Positions 32,696 to 42,861 of a stretch of DNA of 56,622 bases are shown in pieces. The position numbers and the translations under genes are program-made. Source of the stretch: Fragilaria crotonensis (Eukaryota; Bacillariophyta; Fragilariophyceae; Fragilariales; Fragilariaceae). The first letter of the stretch is position 1. Each line of letters starts with the position of its first letter. The DNA lies in contig JAKSYS010000399.1 of the NCBI GenBank assembly GCA_022925895.1, positions 1-56,622 of the forward strand, written 5' to 3'. A model generated the notes under the pieces. That model worked only from the letters and a program-made list of their open reading frames with translations, was not told the DNA's origin and searched no databases.

Positions 32696-34576
32696 ATGAC
32701 AACATCTACCGCAGGCTCATCAAACAATGCCAAGCCTCTTGTCAATCACGACCGTCAGCCGCTGCTATCTCCATCCGACAGTCATGCTGGCCCGATTGAT
32801 CCTATAGTTGGATCGGTGACGGCAATGACTCAGAAAGACAGGTCGTCCTATCAATGGCCAAGGACTGCGGCCAAGCTGTACATGCCCCTGCAATGGCAGC
32901 AAAGTGGCTACGAAACGTGCACTATTGAATTCGACTCGAGTCGCCAGCTTCTCAAGATCGTTGACGAGGAGCGCAGCGTCATTGACATTATCAATCCCAT
33001 GGATATAAGTGGTGTGGATGCGGAGATCAAATTATTCGACGCTAGTGACGCCAAAGAAGCGCCTGGGACAATGCTCTGTGGAGAAAATGCTCCTTCGGAG
33101 AGCAATGAAAATTCACCCACCAACGATGGAGCAGGTCTTGCCTGCAACGTCCTTGACGCCGTCTCGCAGAACCAGAACGATCAAGTCGTTGCGAAGGACA
33201 CTCAAGGTGCTGCTATACTTAATATTTATTCATATCCCAAATCATCGGTATCCAGCAAATCATGGTGGTGCTCGTCATCACATTCCACGAAGAACCATGC
33301 GCCCAATCCGCATTACACTCCTGGAAAGGGCCCGCGTCACGCCCGACACTACTCCTTCCCGGTGGCACCCGCTCATGACTTTGAAGCTCTCACAGAGTTG
33401 ATCAAGGCAGTTCGTGCAGTTTCTCTCCTACCGCCCAACAAACGAAAGTACCTGGTCATTCTGAATCCTAAATCTGGAACTGGCAAGGCTCGCAGTATCT
33501 GGAGCAAGACTGTTGAAATCATGTTGGAAAAAGAAGCGGGCATTGATATTGTTCTATCCGAAACGCAATTCCCAGGACATGCCATGGAACTCATGCGAGA
33601 CAATGCCGAACTATTGACGTACGATGCAGTCATTTGCATGGGAGGCGACGGTGTGCTTCACGAAATGCTCCAAGGGTGTCAAGCCCGTTCCGATTTTCAG
33701 CTCCTCTTGCGGTCCCTCCGACTTGGAGTCGTCGGATGCGGCACCGGCAATGGACTTGCCAAGAGTCTCACTTTTGCGGCCGAGGTAAGTTGATGCAATG
33801 AACCATGCTAGTGAATTTTGCCAGTGTGCAATGATTGCTAATGTAGACATTATTGTTCCACTATTGGACAGGAACATCACAGTTCTCTGGAATCTGCGTT
33901 CCTGATTGCTCGCGGCCAAACAATCTGGATGGATCTCAGCAAGTACGAAACCAATCAATCGACCTATACCAGTTTCCTTACCTTCACATGGGCCATGATT
34001 GCTGACCTGGACATTGATAGTGAGGTCATCCGTTGCCTGGGCGACATACGGCTAGATATCTGGGCCGTGATTTGCGTCGCTCGAGGTCGCAAGTACCGTG
34101 GACGACTATCATATCTGCCGGCTCCGGCATCAATGAAGAACGGTGACAGTCAGCCCACTGCAATCGATATGCCTAGACTGACGGAACCTGTTCCATCGAC
34201 CTGGACGGTGATAGAAGATGATATTTATCTTTTATGGGCCTCCCAGGTATCTCACGCCGCGGAGGGGACCTACCATTCCCCACCCTCACACATGCAAGAC
34301 GATGTCTTTCAAATCATGTTACTCCGTGCCGGCAACCGGAATGTGGGACGATTGTCCATTGCCACTGTCCTTTTGTCGCTGGCTTCTGGAGGCCACGCGA
34401 CGCATCCGGCGGTGGAATTCGTCGAATGCGTCGCGTACCGGTTGGAACCGCTTGTTGAGGGCAGCTACAATGATTTGGATGGCGAAGTCATTGAGTCGGG
34501 TCCCGTGCAAGCCCACGTTATGCCGCGTGCGTTGCAAGTGTTTGGACACATTCCAACGGCGCCAAGGGTGGAGTGA
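32696..34576 (+). CDS. Sphingosine kinase-like lipid kinase (two exons)
   Basis: First in-frame ATG at 32696. Exon 1 is 32696-33784 and exon 2 is 33872-34576, with an 87-bp phase-0 intron (GAG|GTAAGT...GGACAG|GAA). The kinase catalytic region starts at YLVILNPKSGTGKA (nucleotide-binding loop), then AVICMGGDGVLHEMLQG (GGDG motif) and LGVVGCGTGNGLAKSL. Exon 2 supplies FTWAMIADLDIDSEVIRCLGD and the C-terminal block DGEVIESGPVQAHVMP, the order found in sphingosine/ceramide kinases of the DAGK_cat superfamily. Expected activity is ATP-dependent phosphorylation of a sphingoid base to its 1-phosphate. About 597 residues. No frameshift is seen. Confidence 0.85.
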
Positions 34577-35788
34577 TGACGACGCGTTTCGCTGCTGATG
34601 CTCTCTGTTTTATACATGTCATCGCGGACGGCTGACACTCTACACGTGAGGGAATAATGAAATAGTGGTCCACCTCAATTTGTTTGCTTTCCTCCTCACT
34701 TCAGGGATGGACACGATATGTAGAATTCCTACGGTAGCATTTTGAGGAGTGGGTGAACACAAGGAATGCAACTGGTTCACAAAGGGACCCACTGACTACG
34801 GCCAATTGTCGTCCTGCCAGACGCATGAGTACCGGCGACGCGGCTATCATGTTTCCGACAAGAGGACCGATAAGTCTATGGACCTTCAATTCGGGAGTGA
34901 CCTACCACTACCGGTAGTTGTAGCGCTGAATACCGTTTTGTTCGAGGTTTGGATTTCTACGAAACACGTGGTCCAGTCTCAGAGAAGAGCGCATGGGGAT
35001 ATGTCGAGGATTAGATTAACGTTGCCTTACATACGAACGATTCTTGAATCAACTTTGAACGTTAGTTGGACGTTTTCGCTTAGGAGGAGAAATGACCCCG
35101 TTTTCAAGTGCCTCAAAGATTTTAATGGCTTCCTGCTCGAGACACAATTGAATGATAGACTTAGAAGGCCGAGTATCGAGTATGCTTGGTTGAGAATTAC
35201 CAGTGCACTTGCAACGCGAGACGGGCCTTGACATGCACCAATATGAGCATTTGCGTCAGCTGCGCAGCTGATCGTGGAACCGACATATTGGGCCGTTTAG
35301 TAAAGTAGACTTCTACAAGTAGAGTATAGTTGGAGTGCAAAACCAAGGTCCGTGATTAAACCTTGTATTCTGAGTACCTGGTACCTGAGTACTACTGACT
35401 CTGTTAAGTCCAACCCTTAGCAGTGTAGGTACTTCGAAAGGTGGTCCAACAGCGTTTATCTGACATTGATGTTCCTCAGCATTTAAGAGAACTCAAGATG
35501 TCAAAGGGTACAAAAATCAACCGAAAATGATCGAAAGGATCGAACCAGAACGCCTTTTGGAGTTTATCATGTTGTCGTGTCCAGCGTACGTGTCCTACGA
35601 TTGTCCACCAGGTAGTTAAACGACAAAACGAAATAATTATAGGATTCGTCATCAGCCCCGGACTTCTTTTCCCGTGCCCCCACTTACTCCGTTACCGATA
35701 CGAAGAGAGGAGCGCAATCAAGAAAAGGTACTCCAGTATATTGTAACCCTCGAGGTCATAAAGTCGATTTCATACGATCAGATCAATC
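34577..35788. other. Intergenic region before the first ATPase copy
   Basis: No gene seen. A 160-codon frame at 34749-35231 lacks any recognisable motif. CTACCGGTAG at 34908-34917. From 35752 (GAGGTCATAAAGTCGA) the sequence matches 50440-50455 upstream of the second ATPase copy, marking the left limit of the duplicated module. Confidence 0.5.
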
Positions 35789-38700
35789 ATGTCACTTCGT
35801 CGAGGAAGCATAGAGGTGCCGTTTGGCAGAAGCACGGCGGCTAGTGTGGATTTAAGCTCCGTCACGGATAGCAACTACCCTCGCAGCGAGGAGGATGACG
35901 ATTTGGAGTTCTCAACAGCTTTTGATGAAGTCGTGCTGTACGGCAGGACTCGGGAGACAAACCTTTTGCTGGACGCATTTTCCCGATTGTCTAGCAATAA
36001 TCAACCCAAGAAGGCGACGAAAGTTATTGTCCATGGCGACGCCGGATCTGGAAAGACATCACTTGTCGATCTTCTTCGTAAGCCGGTATTCGAAAGCAAC
36101 GGCTTCTTTGCGTCAGGAAAGTATTTTCAAAATTCGTCAGTTCAAGAACCAAACTCCGCCATCATGGCAGCTCTTTCGGACTTGTGCGATCTCCTTATTC
36201 AATCGCCAGATTTTACGGAAGAACGAAGGATGCAGTTTCAGCAAAAACTGGGAGTAGAAAATGGACGCATTTTGGAGAAGTGCATCACCAATCTATCTCC
36301 CCTCCTTGCCAACGCACTGGGAGAGGATAGTGGAGGTTCAGACACATCTGTTAGGAACGTCGCGGCATATACCAAATTTAAGGTAGCCTTCAAAACCTTT
36401 TTGCAAGCCGTGGCTTGCGACGAGCGTCCGATAGTGCTTTTCATCGATGACATTCAGTGGATGGATGAAGACTCAAGAAAGCTGATTGAGGTCCTGCTTC
36501 ATGACCAAGAGCTTTCAAACATCATGATCATTTTGGCTTACCGCAACGAAGAATCTGCGAGTGTTGCTGATATCTTCGATGAGGTGAAGTGTAACGAAGA
36601 CACGTTGGATCTACCACTGGATAATCTTGACGACGACGGTGTTCTTGAGCTCATCTCTAGCATAACTGGGTCCTCTACCTCCTCGACAGAAGCGTTGAGC
36701 AGCATCATTACCAAGAAAACGATGGGAAATCCGTATCATGTGATGAAACTCCTCGAATTTCTTGAGTGGGAGGGATTGCTGGTGCAAAACGCAAATACGG
36801 GATCTTGGGAGTTTGATGCAGACCAGATTCAAAGTGAAGTTACCATCTCTATCACTCTCGCAGAAATCCTAGCGAGGAAGGTACAGTCGCTCCCAAGTAG
36901 GGTTCAAGAAAGCCTTAAGATCGCATCTCTGCTTGGTTATCGATTTACTGACGAACTTGTGGTGCAAGTACGGTCATATCTTCTTGACCATTTCGGAGAC
37001 GACGAGTTGGACGAGAGACTGCATTCTAGTGAAACTTTTTCAGTGCAGACGGTATCGACTGCAGTCAACAACGCTGTGCGCGGAGGCTTTGTCGAGAAGA
37101 CCAAAGTAGGATATCAGTTCAGCCATGACACCATCCAAACTGCTTTTCAGGCCTTGATTGATGAGGAGGAGAAGGGACGAATGCATATTGCTATTGGGAA
37201 AGTGTTGCTGGAGATCGGTGATGTTGAATCCAGGTATCGTGCGTCCGTTCATCTCTCTGAAGCGCCTCATTTTATGCGTGACGACGCGAATCGTGTTGAG
37301 TTGGCTCGCCTTCATCTTGAAGCAGCCAAGTATTGCAAAGAGAGGAGTGCATTCATTGATGCGGCCGCGGCGCTACATCGTGGACTCGCAACGTTGGATG
37401 ATGAGAGAAAGTGGACGGATTTCTTTGATTATGCATTTGAAATGACAGAAACTCTTGCAAGAATGGAGCTTATCGTTGGTAATTATGACTCATGCACGGC
37501 GATGACGAACGATGTTCTACATCGTGCAAAGACAACGACCATGAGGATCAATGCTTTGATAATAGGAGTTGAATGTATCATGGCGCAGAATGATGTGGAG
37601 GCGTCAATCGCTGCTGCCATTCGTGCATTGTCTTCATTGGGAATAAAAATACCAAGAAAGGTATCCTTTCGACTCATGGGTTCGAACCTTTTGAAGGTGA
37701 AGTTGATGTTAGGTCGGAAGACTGATGGAGACATTTTGGGCTTGCCGTTAATGAGAGACGAGGCTGCGACAGCCACATCACGAATTCTTGTAAATTTATG
37801 CACCTACTGTTTCCTGAAGGATGAAGCGAAGCTCGGGGTTTACGCAGCTTTTTTGGCATTACAATTGACACTCAAAGGCGGACTCAACGCGCACTCGGCA
37901 TGTGCGTTAGCGATTTATGGTGTTGCTCAGCTTTCCAGTGGCAACTACCGTGGAGCATACAGATTCGGCAAGCTTGCTCTCGCCCTTGTGGAGAAAATGC
38001 AGGTCCGAGATGCAGAATGTGCCACGACAGTTATGTCACTCTCATTGCTGGTACATTGGTACGAACCAGTTCGTGGTATGACAAAGCCACTTCGACAAGC
38101 GGCGAGCATTGGGTTGGAAGTCGGTGATGTTGTTTACGGGACTTATTGCCTTGCCATGATGTACGGTACAGAAACCATGATGGGGAAGAATCTTGAACAA
38201 CTAGAAGCCTCAATGAGGGCAGATGCTCGGTCAGTAGCTGACTTTTCGCAGGAGGCAATGGGCATGTGGATGAAACCATCTATGCAGTATGTGCTTAATT
38301 TGCAAAAGGATGGAGTGTCAAGCTGGCTGGAGGTGACGACTCTTAGCGGAGAATTTATGGATGAAGCCATATTTACTCAAAGAGCTCTCGCATCGAACCA
38401 TCGGGTACTCGTTATGATGACTTTGAACTATAAGGCTATCTTGGCATGTTCCTTCGGATTCTGGTCAATGGCTGAATCTCTTTTTATTGAGTTGATCTCG
38501 ATGGGGAAGACCTTCTTCTTCAGCTATGCGGCAATGTCAAATTCTCTCTTCGGTGGAATCGCATCCTATTCTTGCTACCAACAAAATGGGAAACGAAAGC
38601 ACCTTAAACTGGCAAGAGAGAATCGCACCCGACTTGCTCGCGCTGTGTCTCGTGGATGTCCGAACGCCCCGGCGTATCTGTCATTTCTGGATGCCGAGGA

Positions 38701-39034
38701 TTTGGCGATCCGAAAATCAGCAAAGCCCTTTGCCGTTGTTTCCGCCTACAACACTGCTATTGACAAGCTCGTTTCTGTGGGCTTTCCCCACATGGAGGCG
38801 TACGCTCACGAGAGGTTAGGATTCTTTCAAGCCAAACATGGCAATCGCGACGAAGCTGCGATTTGTTTTCAAAAAGCGCTGGATCTGCTTTATAACAAGT
38901 GGGGCTCTATTGCGAGACACGATTGGTTGGTCGAACAAAGCGAAAATGCTCTGGGAAGGATTGAAGTCATGCAGAAAACTGGCCCTCCGATCCTTTCAAT
39001 TATTGACACTTGCAAGGATGATATCACCTTGTGA
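35789..39034 (+). CDS. AAA_16/STAND-type ATPase with helical-repeat C-terminus, copy 1
   Basis: Intact single-exon ORF, 1081 codons from ATG 35789. LYGRTRETNLLLDAF opens an AAA_16-like NTPase. Walker A is GDAGSGKTS (83-91), Walker B IVLFIDDIQWMDEDS (215-229), followed by IIILAYRNEES (sensor-like Arg) and a winged-helix-like region (LILARKVQSLPSRVQESLKIASLLGYRF). From ~residue 480 on it is all-helical with alanine-rich pairs (ARLHLEAAKYCKERSAFIDAAAAL...) that look like TPR repeats, ending in HGNRDEAAICFQKALDLLY. This is the layout of orphan regulators in the STAND/OrwH/MalT style. No DNA-binding or kinase domain is visible, so the output is unknown. It is closely related to the copy at 50492. 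Confidence 0.82.
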   Translation: MSLRRGSIEVPFGRSTAASVDLSSVTDSNYPRSEEDDDLEFSTAFDEVVLYGRTRETNLLLDAFSRLSSNNQPKKATKVIVHGDAGSGKTSLVDLLRKPVFESNGFFASGKYFQNSSVQEPNSAIMAALSDLCDLLIQSPDFTEERRMQFQQKLGVENGRILEKCITNLSPLLANALGEDSGGSDTSVRNVAAYTKFKVAFKTFLQAVACDERPIVLFIDDIQWMDEDSRKLIEVLLHDQELSNIMIILAYRNEESASVADIFDEVKCNEDTLDLPLDNLDDDGVLELISSITGSSTSSTEALSSIITKKTMGNPYHVMKLLEFLEWEGLLVQNANTGSWEFDADQIQSEVTISITLAEILARKVQSLPSRVQESLKIASLLGYRFTDELVVQVRSYLLDHFGDDELDERLHSSETFSVQTVSTAVNNAVRGGFVEKTKVGYQFSHDTIQTAFQALIDEEEKGRMHIAIGKVLLEIGDVESRYRASVHLSEAPHFMRDDANRVELARLHLEAAKYCKERSAFIDAAAALHRGLATLDDERKWTDFFDYAFEMTETLARMELIVGNYDSCTAMTNDVLHRAKTTTMRINALIIGVECIMAQNDVEASIAAAIRALSSLGIKIPRKVSFRLMGSNLLKVKLMLGRKTDGDILGLPLMRDEAATATSRILVNLCTYCFLKDEAKLGVYAAFLALQLTLKGGLNAHSACALAIYGVAQLSSGNYRGAYRFGKLALALVEKMQVRDAECATTVMSLSLLVHWYEPVRGMTKPLRQAASIGLEVGDVVYGTYCLAMMYGTETMMGKNLEQLEASMRADARSVADFSQEAMGMWMKPSMQYVLNLQKDGVSSWLEVTTLSGEFMDEAIFTQRALASNHRVLVMMTLNYKAILACSFGFWSMAESLFIELISMGKTFFFSYAAMSNSLFGGIASYSCYQQNGKRKHLKLARENRTRLARAVSRGCPNAPAYLSFLDAEDLAIRKSAKPFAVVSAYNTAIDKLVSVGFPHMEAYAHERLGFFQAKHGNRDEAAICFQKALDLLYNKWGSIARHDWLVEQSENALGRIEVMQKTGPPILSIIDTCKDDITL

Positions 39035-39254
39035 TCACATGGCGTCGGAAAGCACGAGATGTTTTCGTGTGTGCGACCTTTATTGAGTTGGCTACTGGCA
39101 ATGGCATCGTGCCCTTGCAAGGAAAGCCATTGGAACCGCGCCATACTTACTACACTACCGGTAGAAACAATATCGAGAGACAAATCAGAGCTGGCATTGC
39201 ATTCGTATAGGATACGTTTATTCGAACTCTACCGCTAGTAGGAAAGAAGAACAA

Positions 39255-39636
39255 CTTGATGAATTCCTCGGCCAATGCGATTGGTGACGCATCCTTGGAT
39301 TTATGATCGCCGGGAACGCGACCGGTAGGTCGAGCGCCTCAACATCGTCGAATGCCAAATGCAGTGCCTATTTCCAATATGATCTTCAATTGTCAAGCCA
39401 TCCGTGCAAGAGCCAAATCTTGTTTCGAGGTACGGCTAGTATTCTCTGCCGGTATGACCTCGCCACTCCCGGCGCCAATCTGTCGTTCTGATTCTGCCAA
39501 TGGACGCCTTTTCCGAAGATACGACTTTGCGACAAGCGGTCGCGCCCTAGCTGCCGACAATCGTTCGCACTTTCATAATGGAACTTGAGAGAGCTACCGC
39601 CATCATTCATGCCAGCTGCAAGAACCATGAATTGTT
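39255..39636 (-). pseudogene. Remnant of serine hydrolase gene (duplicate of 54009-55064)
   Basis: Aligns by eye with 54685-55066: GCATCCTTGGA near 39290, AACATCGTCGAATG near 39342, GCCATCCGTGCAAGAGCCA near 39398 and TTCGCACTTTCATAATGGAA near 39563 all have counterparts. On the minus strand it still reads NKIWLLHGWLDN, but frame changes and stops interrupt it. The nucleophile elbow and everything C-terminal are absent. Only the N-terminal third survives, next to the 3' end of the ATPase as in copy 2. CTACCGGTAG lies in the small gap at 39155-39164. Confidence 0.8.
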
Positions 39637-39644
39637 GATTTTGC

Positions 39645-40479
39645 ACAGTGTTGAACGGAGGATGCCTTCCAGGACTTTGGTGGAACACTCGAGCGTCCAG
39701 TGTTTGCGATCCGTGATGACCCACCGACAGATGCTTACATGGTATTAATGGAGCTGGGAAAGACTCCGTGATACAGATGGGGAAGAAACCCGCCACCTTG
39801 ACGAAAACACAACGACTCGCACCATATACGTGCTTACTCGCATGCACGGACATTTATGCAGCAGGCGCTTGAGGCGACTGAAGGAATTCATAGAGGGGTC
39901 TGGGGCTGGAGTTGCTCAAGATGATCAAATACATCACGTACAGCTTCCATACGCCATATAAGTGTCAGGATAGTCCCTCTTCGACGCCAGAAGCGTTTCT
40001 ACAGTCAGGTCCAAGACCATGCCATCATCGTGAACCAAAACGTCATTGAGTTTTAGAATCTGGTGAACGTATCAAGCATAGCAGCGGTATCATCAAGGAA
40101 GTGGCAGGGATGGAAAATTTCATTGTTAACGGAGGTAAAGGCAGTTCACGATGAAGATTGGCAAGGCAATTGGCTGTCCATATATCAACGATCACCACTT
40201 GTCGAACATTCGTTAGAACACGCCGATGGCCATTTCACTGCAACGCTGGAGAGTGTACTAGTAGTACTAGTACTGTAACATGCCTTTACAACAGTAGCAG
40301 GTACTTGGACGCGGAAAAAAAACCCAGATCTAATTTAACGTACTGCCGCGGCGTTCATATTAAAAACGCTCGACCCGCACGACTAGACACTCCCAGTACC
40401 GTAACCAGAAGCGGCCAGTAGTCAATCCCGTGATGAGTAAGGTGTTACTTCTTTGGCCCGAAATACGATGTGATGGACT
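39645..40479. other. Spacer between the hydrolase remnant and the retroelement
   Basis: No gene seen. The part nearest 40480 should contain the 3' untranslated end of the minus-strand retroelement, but no poly-A tail (poly-T on this strand) was found, and the exact boundary and target duplication could not be set. Confidence 0.4.
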
Positions 40480-42861
40480 TCATTCCTGGATAGCCTTAAC
40501 TTTTGCTCGATGGATGCTCTGCTTGAAAAGTGGTCCGTAAGTTGACAGCCAATTTTTGTTGTAAGGCACTGATTTGGTGAAATGCTCGGTGATATCGCGG
40601 CACAACAATTGTTGGATACTCGGTTCCATCTGGTTCCGAGCATCGTAGATGTCGGCTAACATGCGATCGACTTCGCGACGCTCTGCCTGGTTCCTCGATT
40701 TGGAATCTGCGCCGTGGAGTGACTGGTTTCGGGTAGCCCACAAAAGGAACCACTGGTTCCACAACGTACTGATAATTGCAATCTGCCATCGTAGCCCAGT
40801 TTGTCGTTTTGTATCGATCGAATGAGCCCGTCGCGCATAGTATTCATCTTGGAGCGAGCTCCAGTTGCTAGAAAAACGACCCAGGAACACGTGTTCCCAA
40901 CCGATTGCGTTCTGCTGATAAACTAGTCTGCGAATTGCGGCAGGTGCTGTGCTCGGGGCTTCGAGTTGGTAAGGAACTTCTTCGTTTGAGTGGAGAAACC
41001 ATTCCCGGAGCGCCTGCAACAAGAGAGTTTTCAACCGCGGCATTGTGTTGAGGTCGTCACACTTCCGTGCTACCACTTGGACCATCGATGCACGCCAAGA
41101 TGTATGGGCCTCCGACTTACACCGAAGGATATGACTCCACGTCTCCGGGCAGACTTGGCAACTTGGGCATCGCTTGCGACGAGGGTCGACACGATGGAGT
41201 TTTGCATTGGTCGGAAGTAACCCGTGAACCAATTTCACCAGATGAGTTCTCTTATTGATGTGACGTTGCAAGGCTTTACCATGTGCAGTCCAGTTTATTA
41301 CAGACATAGTTTGTGCCGTCCATGAGTACCGCTCTCGCATATGTTCTTGTAATTCAGGCGCCGTCGCTTGGTAACGTAAAGCTGTATCGTAGTGAGCAGT
41401 GACGGTTCCGGTTGGAAATTCCAGATGCACGCCCGACCATTCTGTAAGCAACACCTCTGGTTGAAAAGATCCGAAGTCGCGTTGATATCGCGATGCTTGA
41501 GCGTCTGCGTCTACATTCAACTGGGCGAGGAGCGGGAGACGATGATATGGAGTATCACGGTCTTGATGACCTTTTACGTGTTGAAGCGTGATGTCGGGCA
41601 TCTCTTGTAAGAGACTTTGAATTCCCGAGATGATATCCCACTCGGGGGTCAACGGGTCGAGTGGCGTGCTTCGGATGGCCGTCGTTCCTTCTGCGGCATG
41701 ACTCGACATGGTGGACGCCGTGCTGGCGGGTGGCTTCTGGAGGACGGTATCAATAAGGCTCTGGCTATCCGTTGCGAGAACCCCACGCCACGTAGTATGC
41801 TTGCCAGTGAATTCTGCAAGTCTGCGCAAAAAACACAATAACGAGAGGAGACCGTAGCTTTCAGATCTGTAAGCGTGTGGGGACGCACTACGGGCCGGAC
41901 CCATACCGTATGCGCATCGTTCACCGATATCATTGCTCATAGTCCACCCGAATGAACCCTGAATTTGATGCCAGTCGGATCCATCGCTGACTCCACGAAC
42001 ACCATGTTCGAGAGCATCGGCGACCGAAAACGGGTCAACTTCAAGTTCCACATATTGTAGCAATTCCTTTTCCCAATCAGAGAGGGAAGCGACATACTGA
42101 GTGAAGGTACCTGCGCACGGTGGCTTATTGACCTCCAGGATATGGCTATGCTGCGCAATCAACCACACCCCGGGCGAGGAATGCGTAGCGCATATTGGGA
42201 CAGCTTGAGTGGGGAGAGATTCCCACGAACACGATATGTTGGATTCCTGGAACTCGCGATCTGAAATAGGGTGACATTTAACGTAGCGTGTGTCGATCCG
42301 AACCCACAACCTGGCGGATAGCCAATAAGCTGGATGGCGGAGGTACATTTGGTGAAGCGGGAGAACCCAATCGCCAAGAGGCTGGAGTAACTTCCCGTCG
42401 GGCGTGCTCCATAGGAGGTTTGCTTTCTGCCACAACTTCCATGTAGATGCTGATGGGCTTTCCTGATGTATGAAAGTCCCGTGCTTATAGCTACTCAGAA
42501 AGGAGTGATGACCTGATAACTTACTCTTGTCTAACACTCGACCATCAATACTGGATAGATCCGAAACGGTCATCGCTTTGAGGTACAGCCGGCAGTAGTT
42601 AAGACGACACACTTCTGTCGGTGTGAATCTTCCCGATGATTGAATGACATCCATGATGCAAAAATCGTGTAGTCTTTGAAGTTTCGGTATGTACGGTGTA
42701 TCGAGACGGAGTTTGGCATTGATACTGGCGAGAAAGACGCGAAGGGAAAGAAGCCATTTCGATTCCAAATGTGGGAGTGTGAACCTGTTCGAGGAATGAA
42801 TACGACACTCCGACTTGGGATTGAAACCACGAGACGGCAATACGAAGGAGTTTGCCGGCAA
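40480..42861 (-). CDS. Retroelement ORF2, C-terminal part with RNase H
   Basis: 793-codon frame. It follows the reverse transcriptase frame after a phase change near 42800 (join at FTLPHLESKW). The middle contains an RNase H domain: GVSDGSDW (Asp), a YRSESYGLLSLL helix (Glu), LATDSQSLIDT (Asp) and LNVDADAQA (final Asp), with HVKGHQD before it. RNase H removes the RNA strand during second-strand synthesis. Further on, CPSCQVCPETWSHILRC looks like a zinc knuckle, as found at the end of many non-LTR ORF2 proteins. The first ~20 codons are outside the true phase. Confidence 0.78.
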   Translation of the reverse strand: MPANSFVLPSRGFNPKSECRIHSSNRFTLPHLESKWLLSLRVFLASINAKLRLDTPYIPKLQRLHDFCIMDVIQSSGRFTPTEVCRLNYCRLYLKAMTVSDLSSIDGRVLDKSKLSGHHSFLSSYKHGTFIHQESPSASTWKLWQKANLLWSTPDGKLLQPLGDWVLPLHQMYLRHPAYWLSARLWVRIDTRYVKCHPISDREFQESNISCSWESLPTQAVPICATHSSPGVWLIAQHSHILEVNKPPCAGTFTQYVASLSDWEKELLQYVELEVDPFSVADALEHGVRGVSDGSDWHQIQGSFGWTMSNDIGERCAYGMGPARSASPHAYRSESYGLLSLLCFLRRLAEFTGKHTTWRGVLATDSQSLIDTVLQKPPASTASTMSSHAAEGTTAIRSTPLDPLTPEWDIISGIQSLLQEMPDITLQHVKGHQDRDTPYHRLPLLAQLNVDADAQASRYQRDFGSFQPEVLLTEWSGVHLEFPTGTVTAHYDTALRYQATAPELQEHMRERYSWTAQTMSVINWTAHGKALQRHINKRTHLVKLVHGLLPTNAKLHRVDPRRKRCPSCQVCPETWSHILRCKSEAHTSWRASMVQVVARKCDDLNTMPRLKTLLLQALREWFLHSNEEVPYQLEAPSTAPAAIRRLVYQQNAIGWEHVFLGRFSSNWSSLQDEYYARRAHSIDTKRQTGLRWQIAIISTLWNQWFLLWATRNQSLHGADSKSRNQAERREVDRMLADIYDARNQMEPSIQQLLCRDITEHFTKSVPYNKNWLSTYGPLFKQSIHRAKVKAIQE

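Larger units (their letters stand above)
35752..39640 (+). repeat. Duplicated module, copy 1 (ATPase gene + hydrolase remnant)
   Basis: Similar to 50440-55073 across a 5' leader, the whole ATPase gene, a shared 3' flank (GTATAGGATA, AGTAGGAAAG) and the first third of the convergent hydrolase gene. The homology ends near ACCATGAATTGTTGAT (39626-39641 and 55062-55073). Confidence 0.8.

Noticed and set aside
34749-35231. 160-codon ORF as a gene
   Set aside because: No motif, no sign of related sequence, and it lies in GTAC-rich spacer DNA.
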